Shown here: positions 28,106 to 41,409 of the stretch, piece by piece
Numbering within the stretch: position 1 is the stretch's first letter
Layout of the letters: each line of letters starts with the position of its first letter
NCBI GenBank assembly: GCA_022113835.1
Contig: JAILWY010000009.1
Coordinates: 7,664,001 to 7,728,000, forward strand
DNA: 64,000 nucleotides
Reading direction: 5' to 3'
Source of the DNA: Atopsyche davidsoni
Taxonomy: Eukaryota; Arthropoda; Insecta; Trichoptera; Hydrobiosidae
Made by a program: the position numbers and the translations under genes
The notes under the pieces: generated by a model
Seen by the model: the letters and a program-made list of their open reading frames with translations, nothing else
Databases searched by the model: none
What the model was told of the DNA's origin: nothing

Positions 28106-30169
28106 AATGCCCAAACTGAATATTAGAGGATAAGTTGTTGCTGTTACTGCCTTAGCAATAGGATTTCCGTCAGAACCACCACATGGGAAGTTACTCATGG
28201 CCTCAATGCATTCCAGCATAGCAGATAATTTTGTCTGCATATTCTTGTGGCTACAATGGAATGGATGCCTTTTTTATTCTTAAAATTTCTGCTTACTGGT
28301 TTACCAATAGACAGGAAGTTGGTGCAATAGATACTCGTCACGGAGGACGAAGTGTGTTAAAAGCTGGGAAAGGAACTAATTACTACTGTGGTGTTCCCGG
28401 CCATCACGAGGCTGCAAGGGTTACTAAGACTCCATGATCAAAAGATGCCGGCTGGTTAGGCAGCCGACTTTTTTATAAGCACATTATGCCGGCAGCGTGT
28501 CTTATTAGTCATGTTTACTAACTTGTTTTGTTTTCTAATTATAATGGTTTTTATACGTACTGTAAATAAATGTAGCTTTAGTTTCAAATTATATCTAGTA
28601 TTGTTCTTAATAATCCTATTCTGAGCCCTCCCAAAGCTAACTTTATCCCCTTGACAGTTTAATTATCCTCTTTTCAGTAGCCCTGGCATCTACAACCTTT
28701 TTTCAAACCTTAGGGTCATCTGTAAGAAACAATGATTCAGACTAAAAACTGGTTATTACAGTATGAATTTACAAGCATGATGGAGGAGGCTTCCAGAATT
28801 TTACAGTTATAGATTAGCTATGAATTATATGTAAACCAAATTTGTGACATTTTTGTCTGAATTATAAAGTTTGCAAATGGTCTTACACTATATACACCAT
28901 ACACTTTTTGACTTGGAAACCAAATATTCGCTTCAAGTTTAGTATGCTTGTGGGGGGTCTTATGAGTAGCAACAAGTGCATTGGCATCCTATAAATGTGT
29001 TCAAATTTATTTTGGTCTGAGTTGTCAAAGTTAAATATAATTAATTTTTAAGATTAATATCTTAAAATTTACCACTTGTACAAGTGGTAAAATTTAATAG
29101 CTGAGGATGTAACAGAATTAAAAATAGAGAAATATTGTGAAACTGAAGAGCATTTATGTTTACAAAAGTAGAGGTAGGTAGGTTTATATGCATGTATTTG
29201 CAAGAAAATGCATTTATCACACAAAATGAGCTGTCATTTATGAGGTAGTCAGAATGATAATAAAATTATACTTATAATTATGATTGATTGTATTAAAGAG
29301 TTATTATGTATGCAATGTGTAATTCTTAGTTAATTAATAAAGTATTTTGGATATCTAAATAAATTTTGTTTTTTGAAATTTGTACATATGAAACATCTGA
29401 AGATTGGCAAAATCTTGATGCACTATAACACCCAAAAACATGATTTGATAGTATAGATATGAATTAATTAAAATTTATCAACTATTTTATTAATTCAACA
29501 ACACTGGCGATCACATTATGTTCCTTGTTAGTTAAACAAAACGGAATAAGGGCAATGGGATGTACCAGAATTATTTTTAACAATGTAATGCATAACTTTG
29601 ATCACCTTATAAATTTCTATTTGATATTTTCCTCAATTACAACTGCCACATAGAAATAAAACTACAGATGAATTAAAAAACAAATAATAATTACTCAGTC
29701 ATGAAATTGTACAGTTTATATTACAGCTATTTTCAAAGTAGCTCTGTAATCTATCGACCTTGCATTTAGGTGAATTTGGTGTTTAAGCTGGCTGATTCTT
29801 TTTATACTGAAAGATAGTATGCACAATCATATTATTTAGTTGCAAATGCATCAAGAAATGTATCAATATGGCTTTAATTTGCATAGTTACAATACTAGAG
29901 TAATATTGAACAGAAATTAAAAATTAAATTAAATTTGAATAGACAGAATAGTACAGTGAATTAAAACTTTTAAAATTAAATTGTTATAAAATATAATATA
30001 AGTTGTAATGTCTAAAATTCTGAATTTCTTGGATGTTTGTAATATTCAAAAGTATACCAAATAAGGTTGTATTCAACTAAGTGCAAAATCAGCAGAGTTC
30101 GAAGGTACTTTGAGTGGAGCTTCATTGTTAAAATATATTAAAATCACATAAATTACTATTTAAATTTGC
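28106..30169. other. Hsp60 3' UTR and convergent spacer to PIG-T
   Basis: About 2 kb of AT-rich DNA between convergent Hsp60 and PIG-T. The first 450 bases are more mixed in composition and look like Hsp60 3' UTR. Short ORFs in this stretch show no recognisable protein. I see no further gene. Confidence 0.5.
28565..28570 (+). terminator. Likely Hsp60 polyadenylation signal
   Basis: AATAAA lies 460 bases after the stop, at the end of the mixed-composition stretch that looks like 3' UTR. Confidence 0.4.
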
Positions 30170-32123
30170 CTATGATTCACTTTCTTTTAACGCACTAGTA
30201 TTGTTTTCTTCGCTTTTTTCATCATCGGATACTTTTCTACGTAATATTTTATTTTTTATTGTTTGGAAAATATTCTTGTTTCTCACTCCCAAGTCTAACT
30301 TTAATTGAAGAGATTTGGTAGTTATGTTGTGTAGTGGACCGAATGCCAATGCTACCACCGTGCAAGCCAAGCAGATGACGTTGTACGGCATACTGAAGTC
30401 AGGGGTAGGTAATGTTATTATCATGTTTTCTGTGTGTAGTTGCACTATATACCCTGAAAAGGAAGCAATTATTTATAAGAAAATAGGGTATGAAAAACAA
30501 GGATGTACTCAATTGAAAAAAAAACTTAAAAATGTACCTGCTCTTGAATCATTTATTGAAGACTTCAGTGTTCCTGGATATAAGATGGAACTGATAAAAT
30601 TTTTAGCAACAGGCAAGATGGCAGTTACAACGGCAGACCCAACATAGAAGCCGTGATTAGCATCAGGGGGGTACTCTTGCCATTTTAAAAATACATAATC
30701 AAATTCAATTGAGATTTTTGTAGTACTTTTTGGTGGCAATCGAACAGCAAATTCTAAGTAATAAGGCCTAGATTTTCCTTTTCCTGGAATGTAGCTTTTG
30801 TACTTAGGAATCAGATCCTTTCCGTTACTGACAATCTTTAAAGTTTGTAAATAAACAGGAAGGAACCATGGAATGTTCTCGAGAAAAACAATATCAATGG
30901 GCTGCCAGTGATTGTTGTAGACATTGGACACAATGCTTCCGTACTCCTGTCCATATCCAGCAATATATCTGCTGACATGTAGGGGAGGGGGAATCTGGAT
31001 ATTGACTTTATTGGGATTTTTGTAAATGGCTGCTATATTAAACATGTGTTTAATTTTTGTAACATCATATACAGCTAAACTTATTTTAGATCCTCCTCTT
31101 ACCGATGTTTCCAAAGAATTATACGAAGGAGACAAAACAAATGGGTTTGTGTCGTTAGTAGTTACATCGACATATATGGAACTTGTCTCAGCGAGAGGAC
31201 ATGACCCACCCACACCTTGGCCAAAAAGCTTTTGAATGGACCAATCCCTACTGCCAACTATTTCAGGATCATATACTAAAGACATAGATTGCTTTAATTC
31301 ATATTTCTTTGCTTTGCACTTCTCATCGTCACAAATTGAACGGAAGTGAATGCCAAGCGAATGATAATTAGTATTGTGTAATCTACCAGAGTTTAAAAGT
31401 GTGGCAAGACCTTTCTTTGAGTCACAAGGAAGTAGCTTTTTCCACGGTGTTAAATTTTCTGTACATACAATTTCTCTTGGAAGTGTAGCATATCTTAAAA
31501 ATGAACTATTTGAATGGCCATTCTTCATCACTCCTGATGGTCTAAAGGTTAACTGTGGACTGAGTGAATTGGATAGATCGATAAAATTCAAAGAAGCGCA
31601 GAAGAGACCGGACAATGTCTCTGATAATTCTTTCCACTGAGAATCAATATCTCTAGTAGATTCTGAGAACCAGGCATATAATTCAGCACCAGGAGGAGCA
31701 TCTAAAACTGGATAGCCCCATTTTATATGTCGCCACAGACCCTCGGTTAAACTTAGATGTAACTCTTCAATTTGATATCGTGATATTATCTCACCAAGAG
31801 ATCGTGGAAACAGATGGCAATGTTGAACTGTAAAATAATAACACGGCATTAATAGAAGTAACATACAGATAATAAATCGATATTTAAAATGGCACAAAAG
31901 CAAAAAAAAATAATAAATAAAATCCAAAACGTAAATAGTCAGGCTTACATAAAGTATCGGTGGACCATGTAGTTGTAAATTGAAAAAATGTGTAAACATG
32001 GTTATTAGGCAGAGGTTTTATGAGTAATTCTTCAGAAAAATTATCGATTGAAACGGCGTTTACGTTTGTTAAAATAACAAAATATAATAAGGGTAAAAGC
32101 AGTGTTTGGAAAGCGCTAGACAT
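30170..32123 (-). CDS. PIGT: GPI transamidase component PIG-T
   Basis: Three exons (32123-31949, 31827-30538, 30453-30170) give 582 aa, matching human PIG-T (578). PIG-T is the lumenal scaffold of the ER GPI transamidase, which attaches glycolipid anchors to proteins. The start codes for a signal peptide (SAFQTLLLPLLYFVILTNVN). Family blocks follow: FPRSLGEIISRYQIEELHLS, LTEGLWRHIKWGYP, GLFCASLNFID, LPREIVCTENLTPWKKLLPC, then YHSLGIHF. Cysteines of the kind used for the PIG-T/PIG-K disulfide are kept. Near the C-terminus a hydrophobic span (VICLACTVVALAFGPLHNI) forms the single membrane anchor, followed by a basic and then acidic cytosolic tail. The middle exon carries about three quarters of the protein. 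Nothing appears broken. Confidence 0.97.
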
Positions 32124-33888
32124 GATGCCGGTATATTTTTATTCATGACTTATGAAGTACACAGAACTTAAGTAATTTTTGACAGATTTCCGATAAAATA
32201 AACCATAGACGTTTAGTATATTGTCTATACAAATATCATGACACGACTACACTTTTGTAGATTTAGAATATATTTTTTATTATTTAGTTGGTTTTATAAA
32301 TTATTTTACAAAATGATAGACTTCATACTTTTTCTTATATATACATATAGCAAGTCAGGTATTGCATTATAATTTTTTTGCATTAATGTTAAAGTTGTTT
32401 GATAAGAAAATAATATAAAACAGTGACTTGAAGTGATTTAAGACAACTGCGGCTTGTTGTGTATCCAGATTTTAGGGATACCACATGCTTTTTCTAGATT
32501 TCTACTACGGGTAGGTTTAAAAAATCATATTCCGAGCATATCCATTTTTCTCTAGAGTCTGTATAAAGAATAATATGATATGATTATTTACCTTGCAGAT
32601 CTTAAAAATTTCAGGTACCAAGGGAAATATGGAAAATCCAATAAAACAAAATTATCAAATTACTTTCCGTAAAGTTGGCTTTTTTATTCTTATCGTACAA
32701 AGACACACAGGCTAGCTCGACTTATTAATATATAACTGCACTATACTTATTATCGACATCAAACCATTTTTAATAGATAGTATTATTCTATGCTGTTTAT
32801 TAGCAGTTGTGACAAAAACGACAATTATGTAAATTGAGTTCTTCTAGTAATGAACATAAAATAATTTTCACAAATACATGTATAATTTCATACAATTCCT
32901 GAACACAATTCAATATGTTACTTTTTTAAGTATGCAAAAACATTTAATTTGAAACAATATTATATCAGTCTAAAATCTATGCATGTGTTTCTTTAATCGA
33001 TGAAATGTGGAATATTTTATTGCACTTAAATACTTTTAAGTTATCATGGTTTACAACTATCAAAGAATGTGATGTGATAAATAAATGTGCACCAGTTTTT
33101 TATCTTCAAAATTACAGTTCATATATCATAATGATGAATATAAATTGAGTCTGCTAACACAATGCACACTCTAAATTATACCAACATTTATATTGGTTAT
33201 GCTGAAAATGTACTATGTGTATAATAAATATTTTTTTCTGGAATATTTACATAATGTGCATTAAATAATACTCATACAGTGACTATGCTTTGCCTTATTG
33301 ATTTTTAAATTATCTTGTAATATTTTCCTATAAATTAACATTTAGATAATTGCGTATGCAGAATGTTTTTATTTTATTATTATTAATTTTTTAAATATTT
33401 TGTTATAATAAAAGTAATATTTTCAAATCATTTGCTGATGCGTTTCAAAGAGAACATAAATTTTGTAGGCTAGCTACAATAGTCATTAAGGTGAGGCTTT
33501 TTAGATGTAAACATAAGAGATTCAAATAATTTACATGTATTATTATAACATGTAAAATTTATATAGGTTTCAGATTTATGGAAATGATACATACTTCATA
33601 ATTTTCAACTCGCATCTCAATTTTATAGACAAGTTATTAAGCTATAGCAGATGCACAATTAAAAATATATTTAAAGTGTATATGAGTACATGGAGTTTCT
33701 TGATGTGTACTAAATAATATATACTTTAAACAACACTCAGTCAATTCAAACCGTGGCCTTAAAAATTAAAACATTCATACAGTCAAGTTTTCAACATAAT
33801 ATTTTTTGACAAAATTTTATCTTGATCATGAATTTGTAATTACATGTATTGTATGAATAAACAACTACTTTAATCACACATATGATTT
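32124..33888. other. Spacer between PIG-T start and Ariadne-2 end
   Basis: About 1.8 kb of very AT-rich DNA between two genes in tandem on the minus strand. It must hold the PIG-T promoter and the Ariadne-2 3' UTR. No exon or RNA gene is supported. Confidence 0.5.
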
Positions 33889-36800
33889 TTACAATTCAAG
33901 AAAGTCCTTCAGCAGAGTTGTTCTTCTTTTTTCTGCAATATCCATTTGATTTTGCAAATCTCCCTTATCTGTTGTTTCAGCTCGTTCAATTTTCCATGAC
34001 AAATTTTCAATCTCTGCTTCTAATTGGGCCTGCGAATACAAACACAAAGTAGAAACAATCAAAGATAAATTTAGGGTGTCATACTAGTTTTATGTTATTA
34101 ATTGATAAAAATCTTACCTGTTGGTATTCAAATAGGTCTTTGCGTGGTCCTGGTTCCATAAAATATGCAAAGGGATAAGTATATTGGAGGGTATAGCGAC
34201 ATCTTGCCAATAGTGAAGCTCCATCAAACAGTGGTTGCCAATCGATCCATGTTCCCGATCCACTTAGTACCTGCATAATGTTGTCATTAGAATACAATTA
34301 TTTGGAGAAATTTAGCTGCCACAGAAATTTTACCAAAGTCAGAGACCTGTGCAGAGAGATAAGTGTATTAACCCTTAGCACTCGAGAGGTGCGTCTCGGT
34401 CACCACTTTGTTTGGTGCGGAAATTCGATGTGCGTTGATAACTATTTATGGTGATATCTTGTTTATGTGATCTTGTACTTTAAAGTTCGTTCCTAAACAC
34501 TGCCTATATAATTGTACAAAGATTATGTTATCTCCCTTTCAAACTATGTAGGAATTTCTTATCTAAGATTAGTGCGGCACCATGAAGCGTACTGCACCGC
34601 AGACTGCGGTCTCAGTTCGACTTTGACAGCTGTGGCAAAATGACTAGATGTGTACCTAATCAACCCATATATTTTTTCCTTGTACTTCTTATCGTATTCA
34701 TTCATTTGAAGGTCCTTATTTGTTTAAACTTATATTGCACTGAGAAATAGACTTTGTTCACCCTCACAATATCAATTAGCTTTCCATTTATTTATCGCAC
34801 CATAATTTTGTTTCCTTTATAATATCTAATATTATTAAGATAATATGTATCTCACTAAACAGCCGAGAGGAGAACAGCCGCTTAACCACTTGCGGTTTAT
34901 GAAAATCTTAGTTTGGCAATTGACTGGAGTTTTTCATCAGACACGTGCTCGAGCTTCAACTACAACCTGTGATTCCGAAAACATCCGCCTAAAGGGAAAG
35001 CTGCATAACATTCTAACAGGAGTTAGGAAGAAGTTAAACCCGGCAAAAGACATCAAACAACATACTGTTGTGATACTTGTCCCGAAAAACCAGGCATGCA
35101 TCTCGGTAATTGTTACATGAAATATCAAACAAAGCAAAATTACAAAGACTTATGTTTACGAAATTATCTCCATAAAGATGTAAATATACATTAAATATTA
35201 AAATATAAAAGTTTTATGTGTGATCATTTTAAGTTAGAGGTAAGAAATTCACCAAAAGTGCTACGAAATGCTTCGAATTGCTGATTAGTCTCGAGTGCAA
35301 GACTGTAGAACTCATTTGCTCTTCGAAAACAGATTTTATAGGAAGCTATATATGTAGCTTTTAAGGTGTTTTTGAAGAACGAGATAGCTCACATTGATAA
35401 TTCACACCCAAGCATTTGACGAAATCCTTTAAGACTAGGGACATTTTGTAGCTTCAAATTAAATATTACCATTTTTTAAATTACCTTTTGATTAATACGA
35501 CTCCTCAGTTCTTGCAATGTTTGCTGTTCAAGCCTTAAAGATTTTGCATGATTTTCCCATCTCTCATAGTAATGCAAATACTTTTTAAGCGCTTCTCGAG
35601 CCTGAAGAAAAATAACATTTGAAAACTTTATTTGCATTTCACCAATTATACCTCAAAAAGGGAATGAATTTGTAGATGTACCCTCAATTACTATATCATA
35701 ACATACAACAAGGTGTGATTAGTACTGCTATGTATGAAATGCTGGCTGGCAATATGATTTTTTGACATTTGGAGTCACTACTTATTTTGTATTAGTACGC
35801 CTTGTATGAAAGTAACTTTGCCTCTCAGCAGTAGAAGCAAATCAAATTATTAGTCATTAGAATGTGGTTTATACAAGTAAAAGAGCAGCAAGTTTCTCAT
35901 AAAAGCTATTATCATAAAATTGTCTAAATGCAAAGACATTTTGTGATTGAGAATTTTAAAAATATTTACCAGGCTTAGTTATTTATTTTATGAGGTATTT
36001 ACTGGTTTTTTGCTTTTATGAAATGCACAACATTGGTAAAATATATAGATGGTTATCAATAATATGTAATATACTTGAGCATGGTGTGAATCGTGGGCAA
36101 CATTTGGGTTTTCGCGATACCGAGAACATTCATAATATTCAGATCCATGATTACGCCACTCCCCAAGACACATCCAGCAGAACTCGTGGCGACATGCATA
36201 GCACTGCATGTGATTGCATCCTCCATTCTTTTCGATACAAATCTGGCATGCTGGGCAATCCTAAAAAAATCACAATATGATTATTAGTTGTAGAAATGAC
36301 TGAATCAAAAGGAATTTTCCAATAAAATATTATTTTTAAAAGTATAAAAGCAAATTTGTATGTGCCAATATTGAATTAATAAAATCAAAAATTATGAAAT
36401 TTAAAAAATCATAGAGCTTGAATAATCTTAAACAAAAAAACTATTAACAATATAATTTTTTATTTATTGGGAATACAATATGTCAAAATACCACACACAA
36501 AATGGCTGACTTCTTACTTTGGTATGAGCACTAATATAGTTAGCAGTCTCGGAGTCATCGGCACATTTTGTCAGCCACCTTTTTATAAGGGAACAGTCAG
36601 CTGGGGCATGGGGTGAAGCACCACACTTGAAGCACCAGTGGGTGCCGCATCCTCCACATATCACTCTGCCTCCACGCACTCCCTTACCTTGAACCACCAC
36701 CTAAAAGTTATGGAATATTTTTAATAAAATTCAGTTCAGAAAAAAAAAATTATATTGAGAAGAAAAGAAAACATTGACTATACATACCTGACAGTTCGGT

Positions 36801-38267
36801 CCCGGGCAGTATCTCAGTTGAGGATGACTTTTCACATAATCTTGAAAACAAAACTGTTGATACCGATCTCGTAGAGAAGGTTTGTGCACTAGTGCCAACA
36901 CAAAATCTTCTGGGGCTCGAACTTCACAGCTTGCAGCCATGCAGCCAATACCAGTTGAAACTCCTAAGAAAAATTATATTTTCAAGATTTTAAGGTTAGC
37001 TTAAATTTGCTCTGCAATTGTCAATCCTCTAAGCCAGTCTAATCGAAGCAAGGCCATTAATGTTTATAAAATTTCTCAAATTAAGTAAATATTTTGCAAT
37101 AAAGCTAGATTACTAAAAAATGAATTCATAATCAATTTAAAAAGTGATATTGTCTACAAAATGTAAAATAGTGCATCAGTAGCTAATGGCACAAAGTTAT
37201 CTTAAACAACACTGAAGCGTTTATTTATTGAATTATTATAAATGAATATAGTTTGTTTTACATAGTAATGAAAGTTGAATTATAAATATCCAATAAAATG
37301 AAGATATTTATAATATTCTAAATTAAATTGAAAAATATTTAAGAACTATAAAGAGGTCTTTATAAGTAGGATTTCAACCATTTTCTTATGAATCATTATT
37401 ACAGTTTATCAGAAAGGTATACCTTGCTTTATTTGGACTTCAAAATGCATGGCCCAGCAGTCATTGCAGAAGGAATGGCCACAAGAAAGAGCACTGCGGC
37501 GTATAGGAGTAGATACTGTTCCGCATGGTATAAGGCTGGGCACACCTGCACACACTACACATGCCTCTCCACCGGTCCCTGTCGATGGGCCTCCGCCAGG
37601 CTTCACTCGACAGGAAACTAGCACTTCAGATGCATTCTCTTTGTACTTTTGAATCAAATCTTGAGCATTCCAGTTGAAGGCATGAAGCATTACCTGAAAT
37701 ATAGCACCATAGATTTTATTTTCTATTATATATACATACACTAACTGGAACAATATTATGATTTAAAAAAACCAAATTAGTTATTTAATAAAGGATATAA
37801 CAAATTATGCATTTATGAAGTGTTTTTTTTAAATTTTATCTTAAAAATTAATGTTACGATAAAGATATTTCTATCTTTGAGAGCATTTCAAGTCATGGTC
37901 AAGTCGTGCCAGAAATCTATATTTTCAATCTAAGACAAGTGTAACGGAAAATGAAGCATTTCTATACATCTTATAACTAAAGTATCAAAAATATGAATTC
38001 GTATGGGGATTGTATTTAAATACTTTAAATAATAAAACGAACCTTTGCAAGAGAAGGCGTGACATGAACACTGTTACTCAATAATTCGATGGATTCATTT
38101 AACATTTTCTCCACTTCTTCTACAGTCAAACACGTAAAAGGGAAATATTCAGGATCAGATCTACTAGGATCGACAGTCTCAACGTCGCAATCATCCTGAC
38201 CGACGTTATAATAGTCATATTCATCACATTCGTTGTCAGAATAATCCATATCAGAATCACCAGACAT
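33889..38267 (-). CDS. ari-2: RBR E3 ubiquitin ligase Ariadne-2 (ARIH2)
   Basis: Eight exons (38267-38043, 37693-37423, 36963-36788, 36700-36518, 36260-36075, 35601-35485, 34270-34118, 34029-33889) give 483 aa; human ARIH2 has 493. RBR ligases take ubiquitin from an E2 onto their own cysteine before the substrate; ARIH2 works with neddylated CUL5 complexes. Seen in order: an acidic N-terminus ([16 protein letters not shown]), a UBA-like region ([15 protein letters not shown]), RING1 from CVVC to CNDCW, the IBR with [12 protein letters not shown] and [24 protein letters not shown]2 with the catalytic cysteine of NGGCNHMQC, and the Ariadne autoinhibitory domain ([35 protein letters not shown]). 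The [20 protein letters not shown] stretch matches ARIH2 rather than ARIH1. The start is the first ATG, after a GTG-led extension. Intron 34271-35484 carries a piggyBac-like relic. Confidence 0.97.
34368..35305 (+). mobile_element. Internally deleted piggyBac-like element
   Basis: A TTAA (34368-34371), the piggyBac target sequence, is followed by CCCTTAGCACTCGAGA. Near 35285-35302 the inverse pattern TCTCGAGTGCAAG appears. Between them lies the C-terminal end of a piggyBac-type transposase: [14 protein letters not shown] in one frame and, after a frameshift, [19 protein letters not shown] in another, which is the family's terminal cysteine-rich zinc finger. The DDD catalytic core is missing and the reading frame is broken, so it cannot move by itself. 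The right-hand TTAA is not visible, so the right edge is uncertain. It lies within an Ariadne-2 intron, opposite in strand to the host gene. Confidence 0.75.
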
Positions 38268-39072
38268 TGTTGTTGCTTGGGGATCTGTCACTATAATTTT
38301 CGGAAGATTTGTAAGCCGTTATCTGTTCAGGCTGCGACTCATCGTATTAAATAGTATTGCACATTAATTTTTATTTCACTTTACGACATCACTGAATTGA
38401 TTTTAATAATAAAAAACATTTGATCGACGGATCTCGGAAGCTTAACATTGTATTATCAATCTCTTTTTAGGTTTGATTTACATTAGTGTGAGTGTGAGTA
38501 TGAGTCAAGTGTGAGTGTACAAACGGTGTCGGTCCTGCCAGTCCTGCTATGTGCACTCTTTTAGGGATAGGGTGTGGGTGTATTCTTCTATGGTGTACGT
38601 TACCAAATGCTTTATTCAGTTCATACATACAAAGTATATATTTTCATGTGTATGGGAGAAATGTTCACGGTGTTGTATTTTTAGTGCTGCCAGATAAATG
38701 AATATAACTTTTCCTATACCAATAGACAATTCATTTAAATTGAAAAAGATGCATAATATACTTTTTATATTAATGTTTCATTTTGACTTGACAACAAAAA
38801 AATAATTTACAATATTTAAATTTAAAAATTTCTTCAAACTAAGCAACGTTTATATTTCCTGGTGGATATTTTTCTGAAAACACCTAACCTATCAGATAAG
38901 AGAATAAAATCGATTTCGGAAATATCCGGCCAAAAAATATTTAAAAATTTTAGAATAAATTTTCTGATTCAGGTTTTTAAAAAAAAAATAAAACAAGTCA
39001 AATGCCAGAAAGGTGTAAAATCTCAATAATCAAAATGAAATATCTAGTGTTCGTAGATTTTGGAAGCCTGTG

Positions 39073-39193
39073 CTGTGTTCTTGGGTGTTTTGTCTTAGAC
39101 ATGGTATTGGAGTTATCTTCAAAGATTTCTCTAAATCTCTAAAGATGCAACAACAATTTAAACAAAAAAGCAGCATAACACCCAAGAACACAG
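39073..39193. repeat. Short MITE-like inverted repeat
   Basis: CTGTGTTCTTGGGTGTT at 39073-39089 is exactly complementary to 39177-39193. Its core GTTCTTGGGT is shared with the ends of the element at 11849-12504, so both probably belong to one family, this being a very short derivative. Confidence 0.5.
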
Positions 39194-39450
39194 TATTTCT
39201 AAGTCACATTTCTATGTTTGGCCACCTAACGCTTCCCTTGTGGGGTTATAGACTTCTTTCTCAAATTACCTGAAATTGGATGCCTCGATTGTTGAAAAAA
39301 GATTTCAAAATCTACACTTGCTAATGATAAATTTATTTCTGGTTAATACAAAATAACACAGTGAAATGCAAAATGTTTTAGTATTAATTAAAGTATAACT
39401 GATAAGTTTTTTAGCTGCTACTTTGAAGTAGCTGAGATACGATAAGAGCT

Positions 39451-39454
<4 letters not shown>

Positions 39455-39514
<60 letters not shown>
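39455..39514. repeat. (AT)30 microsatellite
   Basis: Uninterrupted AT dinucleotides for 60 bases. The length may be affected by polymerase slippage or assembly. Confidence 0.97.
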
Positions 39515-39519
<5 letters not shown>

Positions 39520-41409
39520 ATAGGGAAAAATTAGGAATGTTGAAATAAAACAAAATAGTTTTTTTTTAAAAATCCACAATGTATTTAAAACATATTAATT
39601 TGTTTACAGAGCGCAATCAGTCAGTTATAAGATCTATCGAGTAAAGTTAAGGAAGATCTGGACAATAACTTTTATTAATTGTATTGTTTGATAATTATTC
39701 TGAATGTCTTAAGTTGTGTCAATTGTTGAGATGTTAATTTTGCTATTTTGCAGCCACATTACAGTTCAATACTTATATTTTGCAATTAACTAAGTTTTAT
39801 AATTCAACTATTAATAATTGTATTTACACTTTTCTAAATTAAATGTTTTCCTATATACTAACCGACCAAAAGCTTAATTTTTATAATTGATGCATACAAT
39901 AAAGATATATTAAATGCATTGGTGTGGTTATGTTTGTTATTTCACATCTCATAGTTTTTATCTACATTATTATAATAATAATATATTTCAATGAGACTAC
40001 TATTTTTATGTTAAGTAAAATGAGAAAAACTACAATATATAAAAATATGCTAATAATATAATTCAACAATAGGAGTTAATAACAATTAGGTACTTAATCT
40101 AATAAAATAGAAATATAAAGTAAATATCAATCATACAACTTAACTTGAAATTAACAAATCCTAATGTATTAATATAAAGACTCGTTACTTTCAAGTAAAT
40201 ACAACAACTTTTTCTTTTGTAATCCTCTGATATATTAACATTGAGTTATTATTGTTACTTAAGAGTAAATTTCAACATAGAATAGATATAATTGAAATTT
40301 AACAACTTTTAGTAAATTTTAAATATTAGTGTTGAAAAAAAAAACAAAAAAAATTGGTATATTTAAAGAAGTCATTACAACTATATTTTAAAGTTAAGAT
40401 GTTTATATTTTATTTAATTTTGAGCAATTGAGACTACATTGATAAGCCATATAAAATAAATTGGTAGGTTTAAATATTGTTAAAAAAAGTTTTAAATATG
40501 AACTTAATTTTAGTGCATCAGTAGTACAAAATTAACCAGTAAACTGGAATGAAAATAAAAAATCCCTTACAGGTTGCATAATTAAAATCAAGCAATAAAG
40601 AGTATACACACTGAAGACAATATTGTAAAGCAAAACAAGAAGGGATGCATTATTATTAAATATAAATGCTAGCAATTCTTTGTCTAAAAAGATATTATTA
40701 TTAATTTGATTGATAGGGGATATTTATCAAACGCATTTAACTGCTTAAAACATGAATAAAGAAACACAATTTTAATTAGTAATAGTATTTTCGTTAATAA
40801 TAATTACAACTGAACAAAATTACATGAGGACATGAGGATGAAGAGCTGAAGTAAAGTAGTAGTATTTGATACATAGTTATTTCCTATAATATTAATATAT
40901 TATACTAGAAGATTAATAGTAACTAAATATATCTAAATACCAATCATAAAAGTGTACAAAAACTCGATTGTAAAAGACCTGCAAGCGTATTGTGTCTCTA
41001 ACAGCATTTTTCTCCATTTTCTACTAAAACTTCATTATTTATCAAAGAAGATAATTCTTTACATTACCTAAAATTACAATCTTCATTGCAGTGACATTTT
41101 TGTTTACCATTTTAATATTACTAATTACATACCTAATATTTATTAAGTACAATATCATCGTGATATTTATAATACTTGAAATAAATATGAATATTGGCAC
41201 TGTCTAAACATACTAAAAAAAATTTGTTGCAGAGATGTTAAGTATGCGATGCACTAAATTATATTTTCATTAAAAAGAGGTAAATATCATCTGTAACAAT
41301 CACGCCTAATGGGTGAAGAAAACAAATAAAAACATAGGAATGTACATTATTTAGAATGTACAGAAGTATCTGGTAATTATTGTGCAATGTAATAAATCGT
41401 TTTCTATGT

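Larger units (their letters stand above)
38268..41409. other. Spacer between Ariadne-2 start and nAChR beta1 end
   Basis: 3.1 kb of AT-rich DNA. It contains the promoter of Ariadne-2 near 38300-38500, a small inverted-repeat element at 39073-39193, a 60-base AT microsatellite and, on the right, probably a long beta1 3' UTR. No exon is supported. Confidence 0.5.

Noticed and set aside
28231..28437. 68-aa ORF after Hsp60
   Set aside because: No recognisable domain, lies in the likely Hsp60 3' UTR ahead of the poly(A) signal, and length is expected by chance in this less AT-rich stretch.
34845..35120. 91-aa ORF taken as an independent host gene
   Set aside because: Its end is piggyBac transposase sequence and its frame is broken just before the CDTCPEKPG block; it belongs to the element relic.
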